DNA from: Planococcus citri
Taxonomy: Eukaryota > Arthropoda > Insecta > Hemiptera > Pseudococcidae
Assembly: GCF_950023065.1 (NCBI RefSeq)
Contig: NC_088679.1
Span: 72,912,001-72,976,000, forward strand
Length of the DNA stretch: 64,000 nt
Direction of reading: 5' to 3'
Part shown: one piece after another, positions 33,963 through 46,735 of the stretch
How positions within the stretch are numbered: the stretch's first letter is position 1
Layout of the letters: each line of letters starts with the position of its first letter
Program-made: the position numbers and the translations under genes
The notes under the pieces: generated by a model
The model's input: only the letters and a program-made list of their open reading frames with translations
What the model was told of the DNA's origin: nothing
Database searches by the model: none

Positions 33963-36719
33963 CAAAAATTTTAGTGTCAGTTGACGGGATACTTTTCTTG
34001 TTTTTTCATTTTCGGATATTTCCAAGAAAGAAAAAACCAATAATTTTTTTTATAAGAATCAACAGTTTAGAAGAGTCCTTTCTTGAATTCTTTTTATTTG
34101 GAGACTAAAAATATTCAAGATTTGGTTGCTTTCTACTCACTAGACCAGTTTGCAATCATTTGTAATAAGTACAGACTCTGTCAATTGCTCGACTGGTGTC
34201 TAGTTTTTCAATATGTATGTACATACCTACAATAATCACAACCGTATCCAAAAATGATGCAGGTGTTTTTCAACCCTAAATATTAAAATCATTGAAGATT
34301 TCTCGAGTAGCCTATTTTTTTTACACAAGTAAGTATATACTGCAGCAATTTTGATTAATTCGGCATGCAATTGCTACGAATGGCGAGAAACTGAAAGTGG
34401 TATAACTTGAACCAGTGGCATAGAAAATCTGCAATTAATAAGTAGGTAGGTAATTTTTTTCTTTTTTAAATTCAACAGTCTTCCTAATACTTAGAGGCGA
34501 AGGCGAAAAAGTCCGCCGAATTTTCATTTGACCCCTATCAAAGCTGGAAAGCTGATTTCTTTTTTACAAATCATAAGCTCTCAACGAATGCTTGAGCCTG
34601 AAAATATAGTAAGGGGCAATTTTGAGTTGAAGGGGCCAAAAGTTCAGGGAAGGGGGCCTTAAAATCAACACAGAAAAATGTTGTAAAAGTGTTTTTTTCT
34701 GAATCACGTTTCAACCTTAAATCCAAAATTTGGAGATAACTATTTGATCAAAAAACAGGTTGATATGTTTCCCAAAAACGAAGGAGAGTTGTTTTTTTCT
34801 TTTGTTTTTTTTATTCAATAATTGAAAACTCCTAACAAGTACTAGTTAGTTTTACTGAAAAATGATACCAATTTTGCAGACCCGCGAGGGCGCGGAGTTC
34901 CCTAGCATACTAAGATACAGCTAACATCATATTTCAGGGTGAATCGTTGAAAAAAATGTCGAAGGTTTTTGGACAAATTCAGTAAAGACCCTCATTCCGA
35001 GTTGAAAGCCACCCAGAAAATTTTTCAACTCCGCAAGTATTCCTGAAGAGGAGATATGCGTGCTCAAAGTGGAAGCATTTTCGAAACAGAATGATTTTTT
35101 TTTTGCTTAATCCCTTACCTAACCGAATTAGGAAATAATGAACGAGCTCCAAAAGGTAGTTTTCAAGATTTCGTGCCGAACTAGACTACCAACATCAAAA
35201 TCCAAGACCACTTTTAGGGTTCTACTGATCGAAATCGTTTATTTTTGGATAAATTCGAAAAATAGTCTTAGATTTAGATGAGCATGGCCTAGATCGATGT
35301 AGAATCTCAAATATAGAATATTTTTTGGAACTGGTTCACTGTTTCCACAACAGGTTAGGTGAAGGTTGGAGCAGAAAACCAAGATTTTTTCAAAAATATC
35401 TCCTTTTTGATTATCTAAGTATATCTTTCCTCCAAGAGCTTCTCCGGAGCTGAAATATTTCTGGTTGACTTTCACCTCAAATGAAGGTCACTTTAGAATT
35501 TGTTCAAAATTCTTCGGTTTTTTATCTTCGGGATCCACCTTAATACACTTCTCTTCTCTCATTTCTCCAAACTAAGGTACCTAAATAATGCGCTATATAA
35601 ACATTTTTGAAAATTTGAAAATTAATTACAACTACACGAAGATCATAATATGTGCATCCAAGAAGTGCCTACTCTTACCTAAACACAAACAATGATGCGA
35701 AAATTTCTCTTCCAATCCTTCCGACGACATTCTGACTCGTATTTACGAACCCCTTAAAGCTTACTCTTACCTAAAAGTATATCTACTCGACAAAATAATA
35801 AATTTTCCACCATTCGTACTCAGTTTACAACAATTTACTCGGCATAAAAAAAGATGAAAAAAATTCTACGCTACGACTTAAATTCTTTTAAAAATGCTCG
35901 TACACAGCGATAGAATTAATTTTCGGCTCAAAAAACAACGTGTTAAAAAATTCACAACGTCTTGTTTGGTGGTGCTCTCCTCCTGCGATCTTTACCTCAT
36001 ACCTCTTCCACGACATGAGACGAGACACGGTGGCTGGGGTAGCTTAACGGTGAAAAGCACCGCTCTGAAAATACCCAGTTTATGGCGGTTTTTTTTTCGC
36101 GCCTTTAAAATATTTCTTTCGTTTTGCGGGTTAATATTCCGTGTGATATTTTTTCAACACATACGCCATCTCTTCTTTCCCTTTCTGTGGGTATATGAAC
36201 GTACTCGTACGAGTAGAGTAGGTACATGTGTGGTTCTCGACTATCAAAAAATGTTAAAGGTTTCATTTCATCGTTGGATCGTTTTTCGTCGTATATATAA
36301 ACTTCGCTACTTTTTCTTCGTCTTTTCTTTTTTTTTTTTATCAACATTTACGCTGCTATATTTTCTACACTGCTGCCGCTGTTGCATCTTCGTCTCGAAG
36401 TAAAAAATGGCGTTACGAAATTACGTACAACAAACGTATACGAAAATTTCTTCCACCTAGTACGTGTGACAAATCTAGCTATTTTTCTGTTCGATACCCT
36501 ACGTACTATACGAGCTACGAGTATACGTATAAGGTGTAAGTAACGACTTGGAAATACGAGCCAAATGTACTACGACGTTGGATTTTTGTTTTTTTTAGAT
36601 ACAATTTTGTATCGGGAATTCTCTCAGAATGTCCATTTTTCAATATTTTAGTCAGGTAAGGATCAGTGAAGATGGAAAAACAAATCATAGGGATGTTAGA
36701 AATAGATGTTTCAGATTAT
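33963..36719. other. No gene recognised
   Basis: Mostly AT-rich. A 169-codon open frame at 35894..36403 spans several poly-T tracts and its translation is Phe/Arg-rich with no recognisable domain; I do not call it. The part 35850..36560 is CG-richer and less repetitive than its surroundings. Confidence 0.3.
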
Positions 36720-36815
36720 CAATCAATCAATCAATCGAGTTTATTTTTGCAATGGCCAGCATGTGCTGAATTTACAAAGTCAGCTTGTAATTAAGTAATG
36801 TACAGCATTTCAAAA
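36720..36815 (-). mobile_element. LINE 3' end with (ATTG)n tail
   Basis: On the minus strand the sequence ends GCAAAAATAAACTCGATTGATTGATTG, i.e. an AATAAA-like signal followed by a short tetranucleotide tail. This is the usual 3' end of RTE/CR1-type LINEs, which finish in short tandem repeats rather than poly(A). The block is only about 95 bp, so it is a 5'-truncated copy. It directly abuts the Tigger-like element at 36818. Confidence 0.6.
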
Positions 36816-37415
36816 TACAGTAAAAGCTCATCACAACGCTTTTGGATATAACACTGATTTCGTTATAACGCTGAATTCTTCCGGTCCCTTGACATCTCCA
36901 TTTAAACCAATGTAAAATTAATCGCGATATAACGCTCTTGAGCATCTAATAATCGCGTTTTAACGCTCTAAAATTTTGACAATTATCGTTCAATTTCGTT
37001 GATTTAAGGCGTTCAACGACTAGTTTTTACGTGTTTTTTTTGCCAATAATTTCTAAAAAAAAGTCCTGCTTTTTGCTAAAATCATCAAGGACTTGTCTTT
37101 GCAAAAAATTCATTTCATATTTTTTCCAAACAGTTTTAAAATTCTCACTTTTTTTCAAAAACTGTCCAAATGTTTAGCTCGGTTGCTCAAATCTATCAGA
37201 AAGCTACTCCTTCTGCTAAAATTTTCAAAGTCTAGTTTTTTGCTAAAAAATTGTCAGAAACTTTAATGGCTAAGAAGTGTTTTTTTTGCAGCAAATTCCA
37301 AAAAGTCTCAAGTTTTTTCGAACATATCGGTAATAATTAGGTACATTGTATCAAGAGGTACGGCTTCTTTATTGAAATTGTCATTTTGGCTTTTTGGAAA
37401 AAATTATCAAAAATT

Positions 37416-38352
37416 TGATAGAGTGAGATCAGGCTTAACTGGGATGGAGGGAAATTATCATACCTACGTATTTGAGTCAAAAAATATTCCTTAGAGAAGG
37501 AATATTTACCTTGCCGTGGATAGCTCAGTTCATAGGAGAGGTTCCAATCAATACAGCTCACCCTTCACATTAATCATTCGAATTACCAAATCAATACACA
37601 CATTTGACACAAAGATGTTACAATGTGATTTATTGATAAAAAGAATAATATGAAAAGTACACCTTAAAGGATATTGTTAGTATAAAATATTCACAAGAAG
37701 TATTTTATGATAGATACACAGTCTGGTGTGTACCTTACATCTCGCGTTAGTTGAGATAATTATAAATGATAATAAATGTTAGTATATCAATTATTACTAG
37801 ATACCTTTAATGGAGCAAAGATCAAGATGGAATATTTTCATATTCCCAACACTGTATGCATTTTCTACCTCTTTCGCGGGAGCTCACTAATGCTAAGCTT
37901 GGCGGCAGAAATGGATTACTTGAAGTACTTTTTTGACGAGAAGCAATTCCGATGGCCGGCAGGATCGGAGGTTTGCCCAATAAGTACCACGATAATTTGA
38001 CTTATGAAAAACCATCATGTTATATGCGCACTTTAACCACTTAATAAAGTGGGTACATCGTAGAGCCAAAGGAGAGAATACCACCCCCATCATCCTTTTC
38101 GTCTATAAGTTGACAGAGAACCAGCATTCGCGATTTGCTGAAACTAAGTAAAGTTGCTGGTTAGAGATCCGATCCACTGAGCCTCCAGCTACGTGTTGCG
38201 GATGGATACATACGTATGATCTTTCTATGAGACATGCATATTGTTTCTAAAACATAGTTCTCACATTGACCTACTTTCAGTATTGGCGGGAGATATTCTT
38301 ATAACCATCGCTTAGGCAATGAAGGCATATTTCCTCATATCAAATTCTCACA
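37416..38352. mobile_element. Solo LTR 3, nested in the Tigger-like element
   Basis: It begins TGATAGAG and ends ATTCTCACA, with AAATT on both sides (37411..37415 and 38353..38357). The start TGATA and end CTCACA match LTR 1 at 3901..4974, as does the ATATTCCTTAGAGAAGGAATATT hairpin followed by GGATAGCTC. An end block AAGGCATATTTCCTC resembles LTR 2. Length is 937 bp. No internal genes. Confidence 0.75.
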
Positions 38353-38697
38353 AAATTTACCAATAAAAAATTGCTTTTTAAAAAAATGTATTTTCTTTTA
38401 TTTACAAAAAGTATCTACCAAAAAATCAATCAAAAATCTCAAACTTCTTTACACCTAAATAATACAACTACATACCTACTTGTGTATAAGTAGGTATGCA
38501 TTTAAATTCGAAATATTAATTACAAGTTTACCAACTCGTAGGTACTGGTACATACATTTACATCGTTTCGACTTCCTTTATAACGCTTTTTTCGCTTTAA
38601 AACAAGAATTCATGGTATAACACTAATCAGCGTTAAAACGAGACTTTTGGTTATAACGCGCTTCGGCTTATAACACTTTTTTTCTCCGGTCCCTTGA

Positions 38698-40474
38698 CCC
38701 TATTGACAATTTTACTAGCAGAATGCTAGCATTAGTAGCACCCACCTAGCATGAGTAGCAGGAAACTAGCATGATACTAGCGTTATGCTAGCATGAAATG
38801 AACTAGCATAACATGCTAGCAAAATGCCAGCTTATAACTAGCATGATACAAGCTAGCAAGAAGTATGTTAGCTATGAGCTAGCTACATGCTAGCAACATA
38901 ACTACCGAATGAAGCTAGCATTTCCCGCTAGCAAAATGCTGTCATATATCTAGTATGAGATGAGCTAGCACAATGCATGCTAGCAATATGCTAGTTAAAC
39001 CCTTGCCCCATAATTACCAAGTGATGCTAGCAGTTCATACTAGCATGATGCTATCATATCGCTAGCATGGGGCGAGCTAGCAAAATGTATGCGAGCAATG
39101 TGCTAGTCAAACCCTTGTCTCATAATTACCTAGTAATGCCAGTTGTCCCTGCTAGCATGATGCTATCATATTGCTAATGTGAGATTATCTAGCAAAATGT
39201 ATGCTAGGGATATGCTAGTTGAAACCCAGCACCATAATTATCGAGTGATCCCAGCAGCTCCTGCTAGCAAAATTCTACCATAATACTAGCCGGAGTTGAG
39301 CTAGCACAATGTATGCTAGCAACATGCTAGTTATATCCTAGCATCATAATTACCGAGCGATGCTGGCAGTTTCTCCTAGCATAAAGCTACCATGTTGCTA
39401 GCATGATATGAGCTAGTAAAAAGTACAATAGCCATACACTAGTTAATCCTAGCAGAATAATATCTTATTGACAATTTTACTAGCAGAATGCTAGCATTAG
39501 TAGCAGAATACTAGCGTGGTGCTAGCATGGAATCAACTAGCAGATTACCAGTTAGAAAGGTGTTAGCACTTTGCCAGCAGACATTTTATTGGAAAATTCA
39601 TCCTAGCATAGAACTGGTGTGGTGCTAGCATGAGGTGAACTAGCAAAAGACAGGCCAGCAATTTTCTGGTTACATGCTAGCCGCATAACCACTGAGTAAA
39701 GCTAGCAGTCACTACTAGCATATTGCTAGTGCATTGCTAGCACCCTGTAATGGTGCCAGCATGGGGTAAACTAGCAAAAGGCATGCTAGCAATCTGCTAG
39801 TTACATGCTAGAAAGACAATCACTGGTAAACTTGCACTAGTCTACTGCTAGCGCTATTCTAACCTTGGTAAAGCTAGCAGTCAAAGTACTATAGCATGAT
39901 GCTGGATTTTTGTTAAAAGACTTCTTATCCAGGTGCTAGCAGTCAAGTGCTAGCATAATGCTAGCAACTTGCTAGCGTTGTTCTTTATCATGATACACTT
40001 TACTTCTCTTAGATGAAGTATGTAGTCAAGTCGAATATAAGCTCAATACAGTTTCTTGTTTAAATTAAGAAGAGTGAAGTTGGCAAACTAATCACTCAGT
40101 TGATACTAGCACAAGATACTAGTGCAATGCTAGTTCTAAACTAGCATTGTAGGGAAATTGCCCATTTTTGGATATTTTTGGGAAACTTACCATAATTAAA
40201 AATACCCTATTCTTTTATAAAGAAATGAATGCACTTCTAGCATTATACATATGCTAGCATGTGCTAGCAAAAAGCTAGCAAGATCATGCTAGCACCAGTA
40301 GCACCATTTTGAACACCTGCACTAGCATATCTGCTAGCAAACTGACGCTAGCATAATGCTAGTCCCCCTGCTAGAATTATGCCAATTGTATGGGCCAGCA
40401 TATGCTAGAAATATGCTAGCATGACCATGCTAGCACTGTTGCTAGCATTCTGCCACTTGAAATTGTCAATAGGG
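38698..40474. mobile_element. GCTAGC-rich palindromic insertion with CCCTATTGACAATTT ends
   Basis: The termini CCCTATTGACAATTT and AAATTGTCAATAGGG are perfect 15-bp inverted repeats, each followed inward by GCAGAATGCTAGCA (or its complement). The interior is packed with CTAGCA / TGCTAG words, dozens in 1.8 kb, so it can fold in many ways. The left-end sequence (TATTGACAATTTTACTAGCAG) recurs internally near 39467, indicating an internal duplication of about 765 bp. There is no open frame of note. It sits inside the Tigger-like element. Confidence 0.85.
38780..39460. repeat. 112-bp tandem repeat within the GCTAGC-rich insertion
   Basis: The anchor TAATTACC (or close variants) followed by a GAGTGATGC-type word occurs at about 38900, 39011, 39123, 39235 and 39347, an almost constant spacing of 112 bp. 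Each unit contains GCTAGC-type words at similar places, plus AAAATGTATGCTAGC and ATGCTAGTT. Units are diverged by roughly 15 to 25 percent by eye. Confidence 0.85.
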
Positions 40475-40503
40475 GAAGAGCGTTATAACAAGTGTTTACT
40501 GTA

Positions 40504-43500
40504 CTTTAGATTATTCTGCATATTTTTTGTCGTTAAATTTTCACTTATTGCCAAATTTTGATGTCTTGTATCATACGTAGGAATGAGAAGGTAGGTATCT
40601 TGAGTTTTATTGTTCCATTTTTCATCATAATACTCATTTGCAGTAATGTACATATGTACTCACATGGGACTGTTAGTATCTTACTTTCAATGAAGACTGG
40701 TTTGCAGGATTTTCTTGGATTTTTTCCAAAACATTATTCCAGTAAGTTTTTTTTGTGCTAGTAGTACCCATTGAAGTAGGTTGCGGTTTTCACCCCAGAG
40801 TGATATTCCATAGCTCATATTTGAATGAAATATTAGCTTTCTAATTTGTGAAATGAAAAAATTTGGTACAATTTACATATGATTTCAATACTTAAACAAA
40901 CCATCAGCAATTATTCCATGATTGCAAGATAGGTTTTGCTTACTGCCAGTTGATTGCTTCAACATTTTTTCCTTAACAAGTCATAAAGTTTCAACTTTGA
41001 TTTTTCCACATAAGTATCTACTTTTGGGTTCTTTTGTGACCGCCTATGCGGTTCTAAATTTCTTCAGAATATTTTAATTTCTTTAGAAAGTTGGGAAATT
41101 GATTAGTCACCTTAAAATCGAGTTGTGGATCAAGGATCATTCTCGACTTTCTTAATAAATAAATCTCGATTTTACGTACTTAGCTGATTTCCAGGCGGAC
41201 ATCTCAAGTAAGTATTTTTTTTTTTTTTTTTTTTTTAATTTGCACTTATTAATTATTTTGTATTTTTCAATAAGTGGGTATCTAAATATAATAAGACAGA
41301 ATTAAGGTCTCCGCTTGGACATCGTCTCAAACGTTCAACCACTCGAATGAATTTCTGCAGATTTTGGAGAAACTCAACAATTCTGGAGAAACCTAAAATC
41401 ACGTCAGAGGCTCCAGAATGGCCTGGAAATGATAAAATTTAATGATTTGAGAGAGTTGATATTGGTTTCATGACTAATTTTCATATTTTTTACTGAATAA
41501 ATGATTTTTTTTAAAAATAAGACGTAAATTACTTGTAACTGTCGATATTGGATTTTCAAAAATCAAAAACTCAATTTGAGAAACAGGCATTTTGATTATT
41601 AGGGTTTGTTCTTTCCAAAAATTTCACGAGGCGGACTCCTGAAATAGTTTACTTATCAGTAAATATAATCAAGATAAACAAAGAAAACCCTTAAGGTGTT
41701 TTGGTTCAGTTTAAATGGAAATACACTTTTTGAAGGGAGCGTGTTTTGATTGAGTGGAGTAATTCCCTCATCATCGCCCTTTTATCAAAAATTCAATTTC
41801 TTCATCTTAATTTTTGAAGAATTTTTAATAATTTACCTAGGTACATAGTTCATTTTGCATGAAAAACTCAATTTTATTGAATTGAGGTAAAAATTAGTTA
41901 GGTAGGTAATTCAATAAATAATTTCAACTTCATTTGTGATCTCTAGAATCGATTGATTATGGTTTTCAAGAAGCAGATCTTTGTATTTTCCAGTTTACCT
42001 ACAGAAATTACAGAAAATGCTATAGTTACTCGCGTATAAAGAGGTAAAACAAAGTTCAGCTCTTAAAAGTCAAATTAAATGTCCTTGTAAGCTTTCAGCT
42101 TGATTCAAAAGTGCAAATGGCTCAAAAGAATAAGAGCTGTGATGAAGTTATCATTCTTACAGGTTGGTTTCCTTTGGAAGATAAGTGAAGAAGCTATTGT
42201 ATTGACGAAGCAAGAGAAGAAGGAGATAATCCCCTCAACATTCGACCGAAGATCGGATGGCATTCTTAAAACCTAAGAACCACTGCGTGATTGTAGGAAG
42301 TAATTTTTTTCACGCTTTTCCAGATTTTTAACCCCCTGTACATTCATTTGAAATTTTCCAAATGAATTTTAAAGTCATTTCCGAAGTTGAAAAAATTTTA
42401 AACAGCTCAGAGTGATTAGCTATACCCTCTCACCATAAGGGAAGTATCCCAATCGGAGCAAAAATTTTGGAACCGGACGGAATGACGGAAAGGAATCGAG
42501 GGGAGATCCCTAAGTATTTATCCTACCTGCAAAAATTTCAAGTGCCGGAATTCTTTTTTCATTTTTTGGTGAATTTTTGAAAATTTATTGGTTCATTTCT
42601 TATTGAAAAAAATTAAAAATTTCATCAAATTGACGTAGAAAGCTGAAATTTGATTTGTAGTCTTTTTCGGCCTCTGAGTTGATGGCGATGATCTCGAACT
42701 GTTCTGGAGGCTCCAGCGGATTTTCGTATTCTTCCTATTTACACAAAACTGGAAAATCCAAAAATCTCCAGAAGACTTTAGAACGGTTTGAAACCATTAT
42801 CAATTGACTCTGGGGTCGAAAAAATAGTACAGAAGAAATTTTACAGTATTTTCTTTGTGAACACACACGGGTGGGGGTCTATTTTAACTTTCTTTGGAAA
42901 TTTTGGAGATAGGGGATTCGATGAAAAGTTGAAGGGGGGGGGGGTTCTCAAAAGACTACAGAAAACATTTTGGTTCCCCGAGTTGAACTTTCACTTTTCT
43001 ACTGGGTCTTAAAATTTTTAAAATTACATTAGAAAGTTTTTTGGAAAAAAGTTGCTGTTGATCGATCATATTAAGTTACATCCATTTAGAAGTCAAAACA
43101 AAATTTTCAAAATTATGTCCCCATTTCAGGCTATTTTACACAACTTTTGAGTGAGTCCAAAATAGTAGTATTGTTTTAGTAAATTATGCAGAACCCCTGG
43201 AAAAGTTGGAAAAAAATTATAAATAAGTTTCTTTACTTCTAAGTGGCTATAAAATGACCAATTATCACCATTTTTTTTCCAGAAAACTTATTCATGTAAT
43301 TTTCAATGTACCTACATTTTAAAATTTGAGACTCCCTCTGAAAAGTGATGGGTCAAGTTAAAGAGTCAACATTTTTTCTATAGGTAGTCTTTTGAGATCC
43401 CTCCACAAACTTTTTATCGAATCCCTCCTCAAATTTTCCGGAAAAAAAGTCAAAGATAATCCACTTCAATGTACACAGGCGATGAAGTTTTCAATTTTTT

Positions 43501-43840
43501 CTTCAAAAATAATCCCTGGAGAAAATATCAGATTTGAATCCACACAAAAAATGATTTTGAAAACATGTGCAGAATACATTCAACGAAAGTGTCACATGAC
43601 ACGTCTGAGTTTGTAGGAACTGGATTTAATTTTCAGTTCAATTACAGCAATCTTCTCAGAAACTGGAGAATCTAAAAATTCTCTATTCTCATGAATTTGC
43701 AGTAAGTAATTCAAAATTCATCAAGTTTTTCATGATTTTTAAAAGAAGTTAAAGCTGCTCGTTGAAATAAAATACTTATTAAATAAAATTTGCAGCTACG
43801 TTCAATACTCGCGTTCACTCATTCATTTTACAAGTACCTA
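40504..43840. other. No gene recognised; R1 fragment and CTGGAG-type remnants
   Basis: An R1 fragment (AACCATCAGCAATTATTCCATGATTGCAAGATAG) is at 40897..40950. A T run of about 23 lies near 41214. GAGGCTCCAGAATGG near 41407 and TCTGGAGGCTCCAGCGGATTTT near 42703, with TTTTTTGGTGAATTTTTGAAAATT near 42562, are remnants of the CTGGAG foldback family without detectable partner arms. The remaining frames are short. Confidence 0.45.
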
Positions 43841-44151
43841 CCCGATTGGCACATTTCTGATGATATCTGACTACTCATTTCTGCAGTCAGAAATTGCCGT
43901 TTTGACAGTCAGATTTACAGTCTGACTACAATCAACCAATCAGAAACAAGTATTTTTTTGATATTCCAAGATGGCGCTGACTCGTCAGAAGACTGAGTGG
44001 AGATCTGAGTGTGGATCTGACTAGTCAGATCCACACTCAGAACCACAGTCAGATATTGCCGTTTTGGCAGTCAGAAAATACATTCTGACTGATATGTGGT
44101 CATATCCCTATTCAGATGCACTGTCTAAAAAATGCTGTTTTGCCAACCGGG
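43841..44151. mobile_element. 311-bp MITE (family M1), copy 2, TA duplication
   Basis: Same length and orientation as the copy at 11460..11770, with about a dozen differences or fewer by eye. Ends CCCGATTGGCA and TGCCAACCGGG; TA at 43839..43840 and 44152..44153. The central GATCTGACTAGTCAGATC palindrome is conserved. Confidence 0.92.
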
Positions 44152-44153
44152 TA

Positions 44154-46735
44154 GCTACCTACCTAGCTAAATGAAAAATAAAATATTTCAAAAAACTACG
44201 CTTCTTTTCTCAAAAAAGAAAAAAAGAGCATGCAAAAAAGTGCAATAAACCTTCACGAAAAGAGAAACCTTCAAATAAACGCGACTGGTGTGAAAAAAAC
44301 ACTCTATACAAGTAAGTACAGTACGAATATACAAACTAGGTAATTTGACGTTTGCATTTTACACTCTTTTCTTTCTCGTTTCCAAAGTTTAATTTATACG
44401 GTTTCAAAGTCATCGCATCGTGCAAAAATTAGAGTACGTACATAGATATTATAAAACGCTTCCATTTATAAATACATATTAGGTACCTACGTTGAGACAC
44501 AAAATAACGACGACGAGACGTGCTCCAAAAGTAGAAAAAAAACAACTCAACGCAACGCAAAATGAAACAAAACCCCATCGTCATAAGTTCTTGTTTTTTA
44601 ATATTATTACGCGACGACGATGTAAAAGCTCCTGGGCTTGCTGTAAAAATACTCCAGTGCAGTAACCTCGGATATGTTTTTAATAAACCAAAATATGTAT
44701 CATCTCGTAATCTATAATACACTCTTCACTCTCTGTGAGAAGAAGCAGAAGCCACGAGCTACGTATACAAGTATAAGTATACTTTTTATCTCATTCCCAT
44801 TTGTGTAGTACATAGTAGGTAGGTACGTATTAAATATGATAATTTTACGATATCGGAAATACATATTATAACATTGGCTGCAGAAATGAGAAATGGACAA
44901 CATCAGAGCTCCTCTTATGAAATGTATATTACGTGGTAGTGGAGCAGTACTTTGAGCTTTGGCTGCGCGAATTACGCGCCGACTCTTCTTCGAGTTCATT
45001 GAATTATTTATTCGGCAAGTTTGAATGGCGTTAATTGCAACGAGTTTCGTGTACCGTGAAATAAATTATTTACAGTTGTGTTAATAATTTATAGATTTTT
45101 GATGAAATCGTAAATGGAGGAGAAAATTATAAAATCAGCATCGGTTATTAATTAAAACCATCTGGCCCCTTTCCGCATTGCCCTCTCTTTATAGAGAGAT
45201 AGATGAACGGAAGGTTTTATAAATTCATTTGGAGAGTGTAAAATTTTGTTTCGACAACAAAAATAACAAGAATATCATATAAGGCGATAATTTTGAACTC
45301 ATGATACTCTACGATTTAGACGAAATCAGGCTAGATCGAAAGGGTGTGTTCTAAACCATCCCGAGACAAAAATTTTAGAGACCAAAGTTCACTTTTGAAT
45401 TTTTCAAAATTCGCTAAAAATCCAAAAATAAACTTTACCGCTTGAAATTTGGTTACAGGGTGTTTTAAAACATGCTCTTTTGATCTTGCTTGATTTCGTT
45501 CAATTCGTACACTGTGTTCAAAAAATTCCCCATCTAAAATCACTGCAACTTCCTCATACCTACTCTCATCTCCTCTCAAACCCTCAGATCGAGTTTCATA
45601 GCACGTTAAAATACCAACGAATAAATATAAAATAGAAAATTTTAGAAATTGAAATTAATATGGAACGTAGGAAACCGTACACACATTTTTTCCTACACTT
45701 TCGTCGTCTTCTTTTTGCAAACCGTGTCAAAAAACGCAGCAGGAAAAGCACCAGCCGAGGATTTTCGTTGTTTTACTCGACTTGCTTTTCTCTCCCCTCG
45801 CAACCAACTTGACATGTCCGCTCGGTACATTGTTTTTCTTAAGTAAATTGAAATCATAAAAACTACCTACCTAACTGAAAAAAAATACAAGAAAAATTCA
45901 TCGTCGAGATACGAGTATATCTACCGAAGCGGGAGCATGCTGCTGTATTTTTTTCTCTGACTCTGGTGGAGAAGACGCATGCGCTCGTACAATTAAGTAG
46001 GTAAGTCGTATCGTATATTAACAATTTTGTTCTTTTTTCCCTCCTCTGCTTTACTGTTCTAGAATCGGATCTCATTCTATGGTAATAGAGAAACGATGAC
46101 GACGACCGACGACCCTGTCGTTGTCGCCTCGAGCACGCTGCTGGCTGCATGCATTTTATATGGTATTCATGGCACGTTTTCAATTTCAAAACGATTATTT
46201 TTCCGAATTTATAGACATACCGAGGCTAAACGTAATTAACGATCGAAGTCGATAACATAGGAAGAAAAAACAGGACTATTTGGGTTTTCGATAAACATTT
46301 CGAACCTGGTAATTACAAGCACTCATTTTCCAAACGGAAAAAAATCAAAATTTGATCAAATTTATAGATAGATACTCGTAATTTGAATTCGGTTTATAAC
46401 TGTTTCACTTTTGACCTCTGGAATCGATTGGTGGCGATTTCGAGCAATAGGGATTTGACAAGACAACTGTCGCGCTCTAGGAAATTGTAGTAAAAAACAC
46501 CGGAACTAACGAAAGGTCCCATTGTTATCAGCAAATTTCAACAATTTTCCTTCAATTTTCACAACAATACATTCCAATGTTCATTCGGTGACCTTTCATC
46601 AGCCAATCAGAAACAAGGCGACACTAGCGCGGCGCACTTCTGTCAAGTTCCTATCCTGAAGTCTGCGGCAGATTTTTAGGTTTTCTAGTTCCTTTTGAAA
46701 AATGCTAAGTATCAAACGAGTGAAATATTCTGCTC
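44154..46735. other. Low-repeat DNA without a recognised gene
   Basis: 44170..45300 and 45640..46260 have few of the window's repeats and more CG words. Between them, 45330..45480 carries a fragment with the subterminal block of the CTGGAG family (ATTCGCTAAAAATCCAAAAA, TTGAAATTTTGG-like, and CATGCTCTTTTGATC as in element D). Open frames on the minus strand (for example 44429..44999 in two pieces, 45863..46189) have no recognisable domain. Confidence 0.3.

Larger units (their letters stand above)
36818..40501. mobile_element. Tigger/pogo-like non-autonomous DNA element, heavily nested
   Basis: Ends CAGTAAAAGCTCATCACAAC and the complement of GTTATAACAAGTGTTTACTG are inverted repeats flanked by TA (36816..36817, 40502..40503). 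Subterminal ATAACGC words recur near both ends, as does CCGGTCCCTTGAC, in the style of Tigger elements. The element contains the solo LTR at 37416..38352 and the GCTAGC-rich insertion at 38698..40474. No transposase frame is left. Confidence 0.75.

Noticed and set aside
36029..36085. Possible tRNA gene (GGGTAGCTTAACGGTGAAAAGC resembles an A box)
   Set aside because: No B box at the proper distance and no cloverleaf pairing.
35894..36403. 169-codon open frame on the plus strand
   Set aside because: The translation is driven by T-rich tracts (Phe runs) and has no domain I recognise; an overlapping antisense frame is just as good.
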